Assembly (NCBI GenBank): GCA_027488815.1
Contig: JAIYAX010000005.1
Coordinates: forward strand, 62,001-126,000
Reading direction: 5' to 3'
DNA from: Cytophagaceae bacterium
GTDB taxonomy: Bacteria; Bacteroidota; Bacteroidia; Cytophagales; JAIYAX01
DNA length: 64,000 bases
In this document: piece by piece, positions 9,702-19,600 of the stretch
Layout: every line of letters begins with the position of its first letter
Numbering within the stretch: position 1 is the first letter of the stretch
The notes under the pieces: model-generated
What the model saw: only the letters and a program-made list of their open reading frames with translations
Told to the model about the DNA's origin: nothing
The model's database searches: none
Position numbers and translations under genes: made by a program

Positions 9702-11042
9702 ATGCGAGACACCAATTTAAAACAGATTTCCGAAAAAACAATTAAAAGCCTGTATGATTTTTATGTAAAAAGTTCAGGGATTACCACAGACACCCGATCG
9801 GTTTTGCCGGGGCAGTTGTTTTTTGCTTTGAAAGGGGAGCGGTTTGACGGAAATGAGTTTGCCCGGCGGGCACTTGAAAATGGTGCCACACTTGCTGTAG
9901 TTGATCGTTCAGATCTTCCTGATGAGTTTCCGTTCTTCAAAGTGCCTGATGTGTTGCTGGCATTGCAAAAGCTGGCATCGTATCACCGAAGCAGGTTTAA
10001 TGTCCCTGTTCTGGCCATAGGCGGCTCCAACGGCAAAACAACCACTAAAGAGCTCGTAGCTGCCGTTCTTTCCTCGCATTACAACACATTCAGTACTCCC
10101 GGAAATCTTAATAACCACATAGGGGTTCCTTTGAGCCTTTTGAAAGTCGGTTCCGGTTGTGAGATGATGGTACTGGAACTTGGCGCAAACCATCCATGCG
10201 AAATCGCTGACTTATGTGAAATCTGCCGACCTACCCATGGGTATATCACCAATGTGGGCCAGGATCATTTGGAGGGATTTGGCAGCGTTGAAGGGGTGCT
10301 GCATGCCAATGCCGAGTTGTATGATTTTTTAGAAAGGAACAATGGGCATGTTTTTCTGAACAGCTATCAACAAGAGCTCAGTCAATTCGGATCCAAGGTA
10401 AGCTCAAAGTCGAGCTTCCCTGAAAATCATGACGATTACCGGATCATCAGTAAATCAACCGCTACAGGCAATATCATTGAAGTAGAAGGCATGGGAACCA
10501 TTAGCTCCGTTTTGCCAGGCAGGCATAACTTTGAAAACATCGCTGCTGCAGTTGCAATAGGTCAGTTTTTCCATGTGCCTTTTGAAAAGATCAAAAGCTC
10601 GATCGAATCCTATGTCCCCAAAAACAACCGTTCTCAAATAGAACATATCCAAAATGCCACGCTTATCCTCGATGCCTACAATGCAAACCCATCATCCATG
10701 AAGGCAGCAATTGAGGCTGCGAAAGCATATGCCGGCAGCAGGAACTGGGTAGTCGTATTGGGAGATATGTTTGAAATGGGGGCATTTGCAAAACAGGTTC
10801 ATTTGGAAGTTCTGGAAACACTGGCAAAAAGCGGTGTAAACAAGGCTTGTTTAGTGGGTGAGCATTTTTTTGAACACCAGTCCCATTTCCCTCATTTTCA
10901 TTTTTTCAAAACCACAGCTGAAGTTGAACTAGCCGTTTTGACCAAGGACCAGGCAGGTTCTGTCTTTTTGATCAAAGGCTCCAGGGGCATGCGTCTCGAA
11001 GTGATTGGCGAACAACTGAAAGAGGCTTTAAAAGCCACATGA
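9702..11042 (+). CDS. murF: UDP-N-acetylmuramoyl-tripeptide--D-alanyl-D-alanine ligase
   Basis: ITTDTRSVLPGQLFFALKGERFDGNEFA, GSNGKTTTKELVAAVL, ELGANHPCEIADLCEI, LDAYNANPSSMKAAIEA. Confidence 0.95.
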   Translation: MRDTNLKQISEKTIKSLYDFYVKSSGITTDTRSVLPGQLFFALKGERFDGNEFARRALENGATLAVVDRSDLPDEFPFFKVPDVLLALQKLASYHRSRFNVPVLAIGGSNGKTTTKELVAAVLSSHYNTFSTPGNLNNHIGVPLSLLKVGSGCEMMVLELGANHPCEIADLCEICRPTHGYITNVGQDHLEGFGSVEGVLHANAELYDFLERNNGHVFLNSYQQELSQFGSKVSSKSSFPENHDDYRIISKSTATGNIIEVEGMGTISSVLPGRHNFENIAAAVAIGQFFHVPFEKIKSSIESYVPKNNRSQIEHIQNATLILDAYNANPSSMKAAIEAAKAYAGSRNWVVVLGDMFEMGAFAKQVHLEVLETLAKSGVNKACLVGEHFFEHQSHFPHFHFFKTTAEVELAVLTKDQAGSVFLIKGSRGMRLEVIGEQLKEALKAT

Positions 11043-11160
11043 AAAGCATCTGTTCGGTGGTGGTTAAGTTGGTATGAAATAATAGTTGGAAGTTTATCAA
11101 CAATCAGATTACTTCATTAACTTTGTTAAATACTAAACCTTTGTTAACCAGCCAAATCCG

Positions 11161-14100
11161 ATGTGTTTTTTTGACCAAATCTGCAAAAGATATAAGCTCT
11201 TGGTTTTGCAGGGGCTATTTAGCTTACTAATTACCCCTCTGTACGCCCAGCAATCGGTGGGCATAGGCACAAACACCCCAAACCCAAATGCAGTCCTTCA
11301 ACTGGTAAGCCCGGGGCAAAACCAGGGATTTTTACTTCCTAAGTTAACGACAGGGCAAATAACCTCACTGGGTTTAACACTCGTAGCTGCAGACAAGGGC
11401 TTGCAGGTATATGACTCGCTTTTGCAACAAATCAGGTATTGGGATGGAAGTAGCTGGCTTACATTGAGTACATCTGCAGCTTCAGGAACTGTTTCCTCAG
11501 TAGGTTTAAGCTTGCCTGCCATTTTCAACGTCTCCGGCTCACCGGTGACGACTTCGGGTGTACTATCAGCTACGTTTCAAAATCAGGCACAAAACACGGT
11601 TTTTGCAGGGCCTACAGTAGGTTCAGCTTCTCCAACATTTAGGACATTGGTGGCAGGTGATATCCCTTCTTTACCTGCAACGATCATAACTTCAGGAACA
11701 CTCCCAATAGCAAGAGGTGGAACTAATGGAACAGCTGCTCCATCTTCCGGAGCTGTGGCCTATGGCACAGGTACTGCTTATGCATTTACATCGGCTGGTA
11801 TCAACGGTCAATTACTACAATCCACAGGCGCAGGGGCACCCATTTGGATAAATCCACCCGCTACCCTCACGGCAAGCAATGGCCTCACCAGAACTGTGAA
11901 TGACATAGCTCTGGGCGGGACGCTTAGCGGAGCAACCAACATAAACAGGGCAGGATTTAACCTGGTGGTTAGTGGGGCTGGTGATTTCAGTGTGCGTCCG
12001 GGAGGAGCCGGCTCCGAACGATTGTTTGTAAATGGGACCACCGGAAACGTGGGCATTGGTACCGTCACACCACTTTCGCCACTTCAAGTGGGGACCAAAC
12101 TCAGCATCTTCACTGACCCGAGCACTTCTCAAGAAGTTATTGCCAACAACGTTTACAATGACGGAACCGACTTTAGGTATGTCACCACCAACTCGTCCAG
12201 CGCCCTTACACTTGGTAGCGAGCGTGTAGGACTCTTTACATTCCCCATTGGCACAGCAGGAAACATCCTTGCAGGCACTCCAAGCATGCGCCTCAATCTT
12301 ACCACTCTTGGACTAGGTATTCAGGTAGATAACCCGCAGGAAATTTTACATATCAACGGTCCAGCTTTACTGAACCCTATAACTGCTCCGGGCACTACAA
12401 CAGGCAGGCTATACAATGTGGGTGGTAACTTGTTTTGGAACGGTACCAATATTTCAGCTGGTAGCAGTGGCGCAAATCTCACATTGAGCAACCTGACTAA
12501 CCCCACGGCTTTCAATCAAGACTTGCGCTTTGACAACAGTGCTGACCGTTTCATTGGCTTTCCGGCTGGCTTTAGCCCTTTACAAGGCCGCAGTTTGGCT
12601 ATTTCTGGAGAAGCTACCTCAGGAGCTGTTTTGGCGGGTGGAAATGTCAGCATATCCGGTGGATTTTCCAGCACAGGGGTTGGCGGTAGTGCAGGTATAA
12701 CTGGGGGTTCATCAAGCACGTTTGCAGGAGGTAATGTGGGCATTTCCGCAGGAGATGGTGGTGCACAGGGAGGAAGTACATTTATACGGGGAGGCAATTC
12801 ATCCGGTGGCACGGGTGGAAATATTTTTATGACACCTGGTGATGGTTTTTCGACCAACGGTAACTTATACTTGGCCTCAGAGTTTGGCCTTGGCCTGGTT
12901 GGGCGAGTCGGAATAGGTTTGAATGGCACCACTGAATCCCCTACTGCCTTATTGGACATCACATCCAATACCAGCGCTAGGGCTGCCCTTCGATTACGCA
13001 ATGGAGTACCACCTACTACACCCAATCAAGGCGATATCTACGCCGATGGCAACAGCGTCTTTTATCGAAATTCAACCAGTTGGGTCGATTTGGGTGGTTC
13101 TTCTAGTGGTTGGAGTTTAACAGGGAATGCAGGAACGACCGCAACAGATTTTATCGGTACTACCGATCTACAAGATTTCAGGATTAGAACCAATAACCTG
13201 GAGCGCATGATTTTGGCTGCCAACGGAAACATCGGCATTGGGGCAACCGTACCTCGAAGCCGCTTACAAATTGGCAGCCGTATGGGATTGGTCGCTGCTT
13301 CCGTGGATGATTTCAATGCACTCACCCGCAATATCTATATCGATAACGCTGATGATCCTTTCTATCTGAACAACGGCCCTGCCAATGTCTTGTTCATGGA
13401 TGACAACTTTATTGAGTTGGCCATTCATCCTACAGGAGTTGCCAATGCTGCCGTTTCAAGCCCAACGAGAAATCTGGTTGTTGGACTGAATGGAATAGGA
13501 TTAAACACCAACAATCCGATTTATCCGGCGCACTTAGTAGCTGGATCAATAGGCTATGGCTTTGTGCATGAAGGGGGAGGAGTAAGAGTAGGTACCTATG
13601 TCAATGCTGCAGGGGGCTGGCTGGGTACACAATCCAATCATGATTTGCGACTTTTCACAAATGATAATACGGGAAATTTGATCATTCAGGCCTCCACGGG
13701 TAATGTGGGTATCGGCACCACCGCACCACCGGAGCCCCTTTCGGTAATTGGGCAAATTGGCTGGGGTACCCCAAATGCCGGAACCAACAGGCTGCAATCC
13801 GATCAGGGTGGATCAATAGAATTGGGTGGCAATAACTTTACGGCTAACCCGCTCGTAGGTGCAGGCCCATACATCGATTTTCATTTCGGTAACGGGATTG
13901 CCGAAGATTTTAACTTTAGGCTCATTAATTCCGGCAACCGAATTCTAGATTTTGTTGATAATACAAATGTCAGCATGTTAAGAATAAACAATGGAAACAT
14001 AGGCCTTGGTGTATTAGCACCAGTTTCCAGACTTGATATTGCCGGCGATGTTCATTTAGCTGACATAGTAAACCCACCAGCACCCACTACTAATAAACTC

Positions 14101-16491
14101 TACAACAATGGGGGTAACTTGTTTTGGAACGGTACCAATATTTCAGGAGCAGGATTTAGTACTTTAAATAGTATTCCAAAAGGTAATGGACTAGGATTAG
14201 TACCGTCTTCAATTACTGATAATGGATCTGAAGTTGCCATTACAAGTAGTTCTGCTGGTTCAGACATTCTTAGGGTTGTAAATACAGCTTCATCCGCAAA
14301 TGTCAACATTCAAGGTACCGCAGCAGGAGGTAGTTTGATTCGGCTTTCTGCTGGCTTGCAGCAGACCTTTGTTTGGAGTGGCAGCGGTAACCTATTTATG
14401 GATGCCAATGCAGGTACTCTCCACTTACAAACTTCGGGAACAGACCGACTTTTTATCAATAATGCAGGTAATATTGGTATAGGCACTTCTTCACCGGCAG
14501 CCAGATTTCATCTTTCTGGGGCGATTGCCAACAACTTACAAGCGCATTTTACCCAAGGTGTGACAGACGGGGGGTTTAAACTGACCGCTTCCAACGGAGT
14601 GGCTGGAGGAGTAGGAACAAAGCAAGCTGATTTTGGTATGTTTTATTCAGGTTCAGGCTATGGATCTAGCTTTTCATTTTATAGAGGAGTTGGAGCTTTA
14701 GATGGCTCTATTGGAATAAATACAAATGGAGCAGAGAGGATGCGAATCGACAATGCAGGTAATGTAGGTATTGGTAATCCTTTCCCTTCCGCTCCTTTAC
14801 ACTTTGCCAATACAGTTGCTAATAGAAAGATAGTTCTTTGGGAAGCAGCAAATAACGAACATCAATATTTTGGATTCGGAATAAATCCAAATACACTTAG
14901 ATTTCAATTGCCGGCGACATCTGAAAGATTTGGGTTTTTTGTAAGTACCTCCTCCACTTCTAGCAATGAAATAATGCGAATCGATGGAAATGGGAATGTG
15001 GGAATTGGTACTACAGTTTCACCTAGTTACAGACTTCATGTTCAGCGAGCAGCCGGAGCAAGCATCGTGGCAGATATGTACAATAGCGATGGCAGCCAAT
15101 GGACGCAATACAATACGAATGCGGCACCTGGCTGGAGTCCAATGATATCTACTGGAGATCATTCGATACTTTACAGCAACGGCAGCCCAGAAACAGGTGC
15201 TCTATTTATAGGGCAATGGTCTGCTTCTGGAAGAGGGATCAGGATTGACGCCATTGGCAGGGTGGGAATTGGCACAGGTGGCCCTACAGAAAATTTAACT
15301 GTGCAGAATGGGATGAACATTGATGCAGCTGACGCAAATGCTGGCTCGATAAGCAATAGTATTAAATTCGGTTCAGCCTCCGGCGAAGCCATTGGGAGCA
15401 GACGAACTCCTGGCACAAACCAATTTGGAATAGATTTTTACACTAGTTCAGCAAGTCGTATGAGTATTACCAATGGGGGTAACGTAGGTATTGGTACAAC
15501 AAATCCGCTTGGAAGGCTTCATATCGCCAACGCCGATTACAACCTTTCACCTGTTCATGTAAGTTCCTCACTAGGCACAGCTGGAGCCACCATACGTTTC
15601 ACCAATCCCGATTTTGGAGCACGTACGTATAATTTGATTGGTTCCACAGGCAGCCTTTCAAACATGGGGGCAGGTTACTTTGGTATTTACGATGACAACG
15701 CTATTGCATATCGGTTTACTATCGGCCCTGCTGGCAATACGGGGATTGGTGTTGATGTGGCGCAATCAAGATTGCATGTTCAGGAATCAATTTCTGCTGG
15801 AGGACAATATGTAGGTCGCTTCATTAACTCTTTTACAGGCTCTGCTGATGGTGTTGCACTTTTAGCGCAAACAACGAATACCTCTACCAATTGGGGTATT
15901 GGCCTTGAAGCACGTGGCAATTACATAGGAGCATATGCATGGGGAAGTACAGGAGGGTTTACTGCATTAAGAGCTAATGCAAATGGTGCTACAAATGCAG
16001 CTTATTTTGATGGAAACGTGCAGGTGATCGGAGCACTTTCTAAAAGTTCAGGTACTTTCAAGATCGACCATCCCTCTGACCCGTCCAACAAATACCTTGT
16101 GCACAGCTTTGTAGAAAGTCCGGACATGATGAATATCTACAACGGCAATATTACAACAGATGCAAATGGAGAAGCAGTGGTTCAGCTCCCTGATTATTTT
16201 AATGTGCTCAACAAAGACTTCCGCTACCAACTTACTGTGATCGGTACCTTTGCTCAGGCAATAGTATTTGAAGAGATCCATGAGCAGGCCAATTCATTCA
16301 AAGTAAAAACCAGCGAGCCTCAGGTAAAAGTAAGCTGGCAAGTAACCGGAGTTCGCAAAGACCCATTTGCGAATGCCAACCGGGTAGTGGATGTGGTAGA
16401 AAAGCCGGCTCAAGAAAAAGGTACTTATCTGCACCCAGAGCTCTATGGCATGCCAGCCCATCTGAGACCGGGTAACAAAGAAAAGAAATGA
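11161..16491 (+). CDS. Giant repetitive secreted protein 1 (1776 aa); NVGIGT-module fibre-like protein with a distinct C-terminal domain
   Basis: Signal peptide then QQSVGIGTNTPNPNAVLQLVSPGQNQGFLLPKLTT; many '(N/G)(V/I)GIGTxxPxxxL' modules; C-terminus SGTFKIDHPSDPSNKYLVHSFVESPDMMNIYNGNI...VSWQVTGVRKDPFANANRVVDV. Confidence 0.9.
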   Translation: MCFFDQICKRYKLLVLQGLFSLLITPLYAQQSVGIGTNTPNPNAVLQLVSPGQNQGFLLPKLTTGQITSLGLTLVAADKGLQVYDSLLQQIRYWDGSSWLTLSTSAASGTVSSVGLSLPAIFNVSGSPVTTSGVLSATFQNQAQNTVFAGPTVGSASPTFRTLVAGDIPSLPATIITSGTLPIARGGTNGTAAPSSGAVAYGTGTAYAFTSAGINGQLLQSTGAGAPIWINPPATLTASNGLTRTVNDIALGGTLSGATNINRAGFNLVVSGAGDFSVRPGGAGSERLFVNGTTGNVGIGTVTPLSPLQVGTKLSIFTDPSTSQEVIANNVYNDGTDFRYVTTNSSSALTLGSERVGLFTFPIGTAGNILAGTPSMRLNLTTLGLGIQVDNPQEILHINGPALLNPITAPGTTTGRLYNVGGNLFWNGTNISAGSSGANLTLSNLTNPTAFNQDLRFDNSADRFIGFPAGFSPLQGRSLAISGEATSGAVLAGGNVSISGGFSSTGVGGSAGITGGSSSTFAGGNVGISAGDGGAQGGSTFIRGGNSSGGTGGNIFMTPGDGFSTNGNLYLASEFGLGLVGRVGIGLNGTTESPTALLDITSNTSARAALRLRNGVPPTTPNQGDIYADGNSVFYRNSTSWVDLGGSSSGWSLTGNAGTTATDFIGTTDLQDFRIRTNNLERMILAANGNIGIGATVPRSRLQIGSRMGLVAASVDDFNALTRNIYIDNADDPFYLNNGPANVLFMDDNFIELAIHPTGVANAAVSSPTRNLVVGLNGIGLNTNNPIYPAHLVAGSIGYGFVHEGGGVRVGTYVNAAGGWLGTQSNHDLRLFTNDNTGNLIIQASTGNVGIGTTAPPEPLSVIGQIGWGTPNAGTNRLQSDQGGSIELGGNNFTANPLVGAGPYIDFHFGNGIAEDFNFRLINSGNRILDFVDNTNVSMLRINNGNIGLGVLAPVSRLDIAGDVHLADIVNPPAPTTNKLYNNGGNLFWNGTNISGAGFSTLNSIPKGNGLGLVPSSITDNGSEVAITSSSAGSDILRVVNTASSANVNIQGTAAGGSLIRLSAGLQQTFVWSGSGNLFMDANAGTLHLQTSGTDRLFINNAGNIGIGTSSPAARFHLSGAIANNLQAHFTQGVTDGGFKLTASNGVAGGVGTKQADFGMFYSGSGYGSSFSFYRGVGALDGSIGINTNGAERMRIDNAGNVGIGNPFPSAPLHFANTVANRKIVLWEAANNEHQYFGFGINPNTLRFQLPATSERFGFFVSTSSTSSNEIMRIDGNGNVGIGTTVSPSYRLHVQRAAGASIVADMYNSDGSQWTQYNTNAAPGWSPMISTGDHSILYSNGSPETGALFIGQWSASGRGIRIDAIGRVGIGTGGPTENLTVQNGMNIDAADANAGSISNSIKFGSASGEAIGSRRTPGTNQFGIDFYTSSASRMSITNGGNVGIGTTNPLGRLHIANADYNLSPVHVSSSLGTAGATIRFTNPDFGARTYNLIGSTGSLSNMGAGYFGIYDDNAIAYRFTIGPAGNTGIGVDVAQSRLHVQESISAGGQYVGRFINSFTGSADGVALLAQTTNTSTNWGIGLEARGNYIGAYAWGSTGGFTALRANANGATNAAYFDGNVQVIGALSKSSGTFKIDHPSDPSNKYLVHSFVESPDMMNIYNGNITTDANGEAVVQLPDYFNVLNKDFRYQLTVIGTFAQAIVFEEIHEQANSFKVKTSEPQVKVSWQVTGVRKDPFANANRVVDVVEKPAQEKGTYLHPELYGMPAHLRPGNKEKK
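11248..11352 (+). repeat. Conserved N-terminal 35-aa block, copy 1
   Basis: QQSVGIGTNTPNPNAVLQLVSPGQNQGFLLPKLTT; nearly identical to 16746-16850 and 26074-26178. Confidence 0.9.
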
Positions 16492-16506
16492 TGCTTTAGA
16501 GGGCTT

Positions 16507-16531
16507 TACTCTGGGTTCCTGATCCAGAGTA
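16507..16531. other. Intergenic hairpin after giant gene 1
   Basis: TACTCTGG-GTTCCTGAT-CCAGAGTA perfect 8-bp stem; no clear T-tract. Confidence 0.5.
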
Positions 16532-16676
16532 TGTATAATTGAATAACTTTGATCCCCCTGATCACGTACAAGGTACAGTCCTTTTTGTTTCTAATTATTG
16601 GATGTTCCGACTTACTTTTTTGAGTTGGGAGTATAAATGAACAACTGAAATTTCAAGTTACTTTAACCAACCCATT

Positions 16677-19600
16677 ATGAAGCTACTACTACGTACTTCA
16701 CTAGTCTTTATTCCTGTTTTGCTGAACGTTTGTGCGGTGTATGCCCAGCAATCTGTTGGCATAGGCACAAATACTCCAAACCCCAGAGCGGTACTACAGT
16801 TGGTCAGCCCTGGGCAAAATCAAGGCTTTTTACTTCCCAAACTGACCACAGCCCAGATCACCAGCCTTGGAAGTTCGCTGGGGGCAGGTGATATAGGCTT
16901 ACAGGTTTATGACTCACTTCTTCAACAAATAAGGTATTGGAATGGCACTGCCTGGCTTACCGTAAGCACTGCAACATCAATGGGTACAGTCACTAGTGTG
17001 GGGCTATCCTTGCCTTCCATTTTCACGGTTTCAGGTTCGCCAGTTACAACTTCGGGTACGCTTACAGGTACGCTGGTAGCTCAGGGTCAAAACACTGTTT
17101 TTGCAGGACCTACAACGGGTACATCTACTCCAACGTTTAGAGCATTAGTGGCAGGAGACATTCCTTCTTTACCCGCAACAATTATTACTTCAGGGACACT
17201 CCCAATTGCAATAGGTGGAACAAACGGAACAGCTGCACCAACGGCAGGAGCCCTCGCATACGGAACAGGATCCGCCTACGCATTTACCGCTGCAGGCACA
17301 ACAGGTCAGGTTTTGCAAAGCAATGGAGTAGGCGCTCCCACCTGGGCATCTCCGAATAGCTTTGGATGGGGGTTGACAGGAAATGCAGGTATTAATCCCG
17401 CTACGAATTTCTTAGGCACAACAGATGCACAGCCCTTGCGCTTTGCCACCGGTGTTGGAGGAGTAGAAAGAATGAGAATTACCCCAACAGGGAACATAGG
17501 AATTGGAACTACAACACCTGCTACAGAGCTTCATGTGACTGGAAATGCAGCCGTGATAAGAATTGAAGGGGTAGATCATGCTTATCTGGAGTACTTTAAC
17601 GATGGCCCAGCAACCCGAACCGGGTGGATCGGTTATGGAGATCCTGCAGCAACAGCATTAAACCTAAGTAATGAAATTGGGGATGTCGCTTTTTCCTCTG
17701 GAGTAGGTACAGCCTTTGAGCGAATGCGGATTACCAATACCGGCGAAGTAGGTATTGGAACAATCAGTCCTACTGAAAGACTACAGGTCGCTGGGAATAT
17801 TCGTTTCTCCGGCGCACTCATGCCAAACAACCTTGCAGGTACTTCAGGCCAAATACTTACCTCACAGGGAACTGGTGTTGCACCTGTTTGGAGTAATCTT
17901 TCCGCATTAGCTTGGAGCTTGACAGGCAATGCTGGCACCAATCCATTGACAAATTATATCGGAACATCAGATGCCCAGCCCTTAAGAATTAACACCAATG
18001 GTGCTGAGCGTATGCGTGTTTCTGCTGCGGGTGTAGTGGGGATAAACAACACTAATCCGGTTGCCGGTAGTTTTAACCCCGCTATGCGCCTGGATGTTAG
18101 TGGTGCAATTCGAACCGCAAGGGATGGTGTAAATGGGGAAGAAGGGGGTGAATTTGCACTCGGAGAACCAAGCCTGGCCCCAGGAGGAGGTACAGGCAAC
18201 TGGATCATGGATGCTTATTTTGCAGGTGGAGTAAACAAAGTGAGATTGTTCAATACACGTACAGGTAACAATCATTTGAATATCACAGATAACGGAACTC
18301 CTTTTGTGGGTATTGGAAATTTTGGATTTGCAGAGGCTGCACTTGCCACTTTAGACGTAAAAGGTAATGTGAGAATAGTAGATGGCACACAGGCTGCGGG
18401 TCGTGTGCTTACCTCAGATGCCGGAGGGTATGCCACCTGGCAAACACTCCCTGCTGTAAATTCCTGGTCATTATCAGGTAATACTGGCACCGTTGATGGC
18501 ACCAATTTTCTCGGTACAACAGACAATATCGCCTTCACCATCCGCACCAACAATATCCGATCAGCAAGGCTGGAACCTGCGCTTAACGGAAACAGCTTTT
18601 TTGGCTTTGAAGCCGGGCTAAACGTTCCAAATGCCTCCACTTCAACGGCCATGGGATATCAGGCTTTGCGAGCAGCTACAGTTGGGTCTCAAAATACAGC
18701 TATAGGATACAGAGCGATGAACGTTACCAATAATGCGATCCAAAACGTGGCGGTGGGGATGAATGCCATGTTATTGAACACTGCCGGTAGCCAAAACACC
18801 GCCTTGGGTTATGGGGCAATGAGCGCCAATACTGATGGATTAAGGAACGTGGCTGTTGGAATGAGTGCACTTAACGCAAATACTACAGGCGATGACAACG
18901 TATCAGTAGGTTATCAAAGTTTGTTAAGTAATTCGTTAGGAAACTTCAACGTAGGCATTGGTTCTCAGGCTTTGCTAAATACCACAGCTGACAACAACGT
19001 AGCAATAGGTATAGGAGCAGGAGCATTCAATACTTCCGGTACAAATAATACCTTTCTAGGTCGCTCGGCCAATGCCACAGTAAATAACCTGACCAATGCG
19101 ACAGCAGTTGGTGCGAATGCTACCGTTTCCCAATCAAACACTATCATATTAGGTAACAATGCCAATGTGGGTATCGGAACCTCCACACCAGCCCGTCGAC
19201 TACATGTTCAGCAGACTGGAAGCTCAGGAGGGTTGGTGCTGGAAGCTCCATCTAACTCCGCAGCACTTCTTGACCTTTTAACCTTGGGTAACGGTTCGTC
19301 TCCTGTAAATAATCCAGCTACCAGAGGCTGGCAATGGATCGCCTATGGGAATACATTTGGCTTATTGGCTTTGCAGAATGATATGGCATTGTTTAGCTAC
19401 AATGGAACAGGAGGCACCAATGTAATGCACTTTGATGCTGCTGGTAATGTGGGACTAGGAACAACCGCACCTTTTGAACGTCTGCATGTGGGGGCCAATA
19501 TTTTCTTACAGAACGATCTAAACCTGGCGGAGGATAATGATCATACTATTAAGGTAGCAAACAGGACAACGCCTTCTGCCAACGGGTCAAACTTAGTCCT

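Noticed and set aside
16507-16531. Hairpin after giant 1 as an intrinsic terminator
   Set aside because: The stem is perfect but no T-tract follows on either side; kept only as a hairpin of uncertain role.
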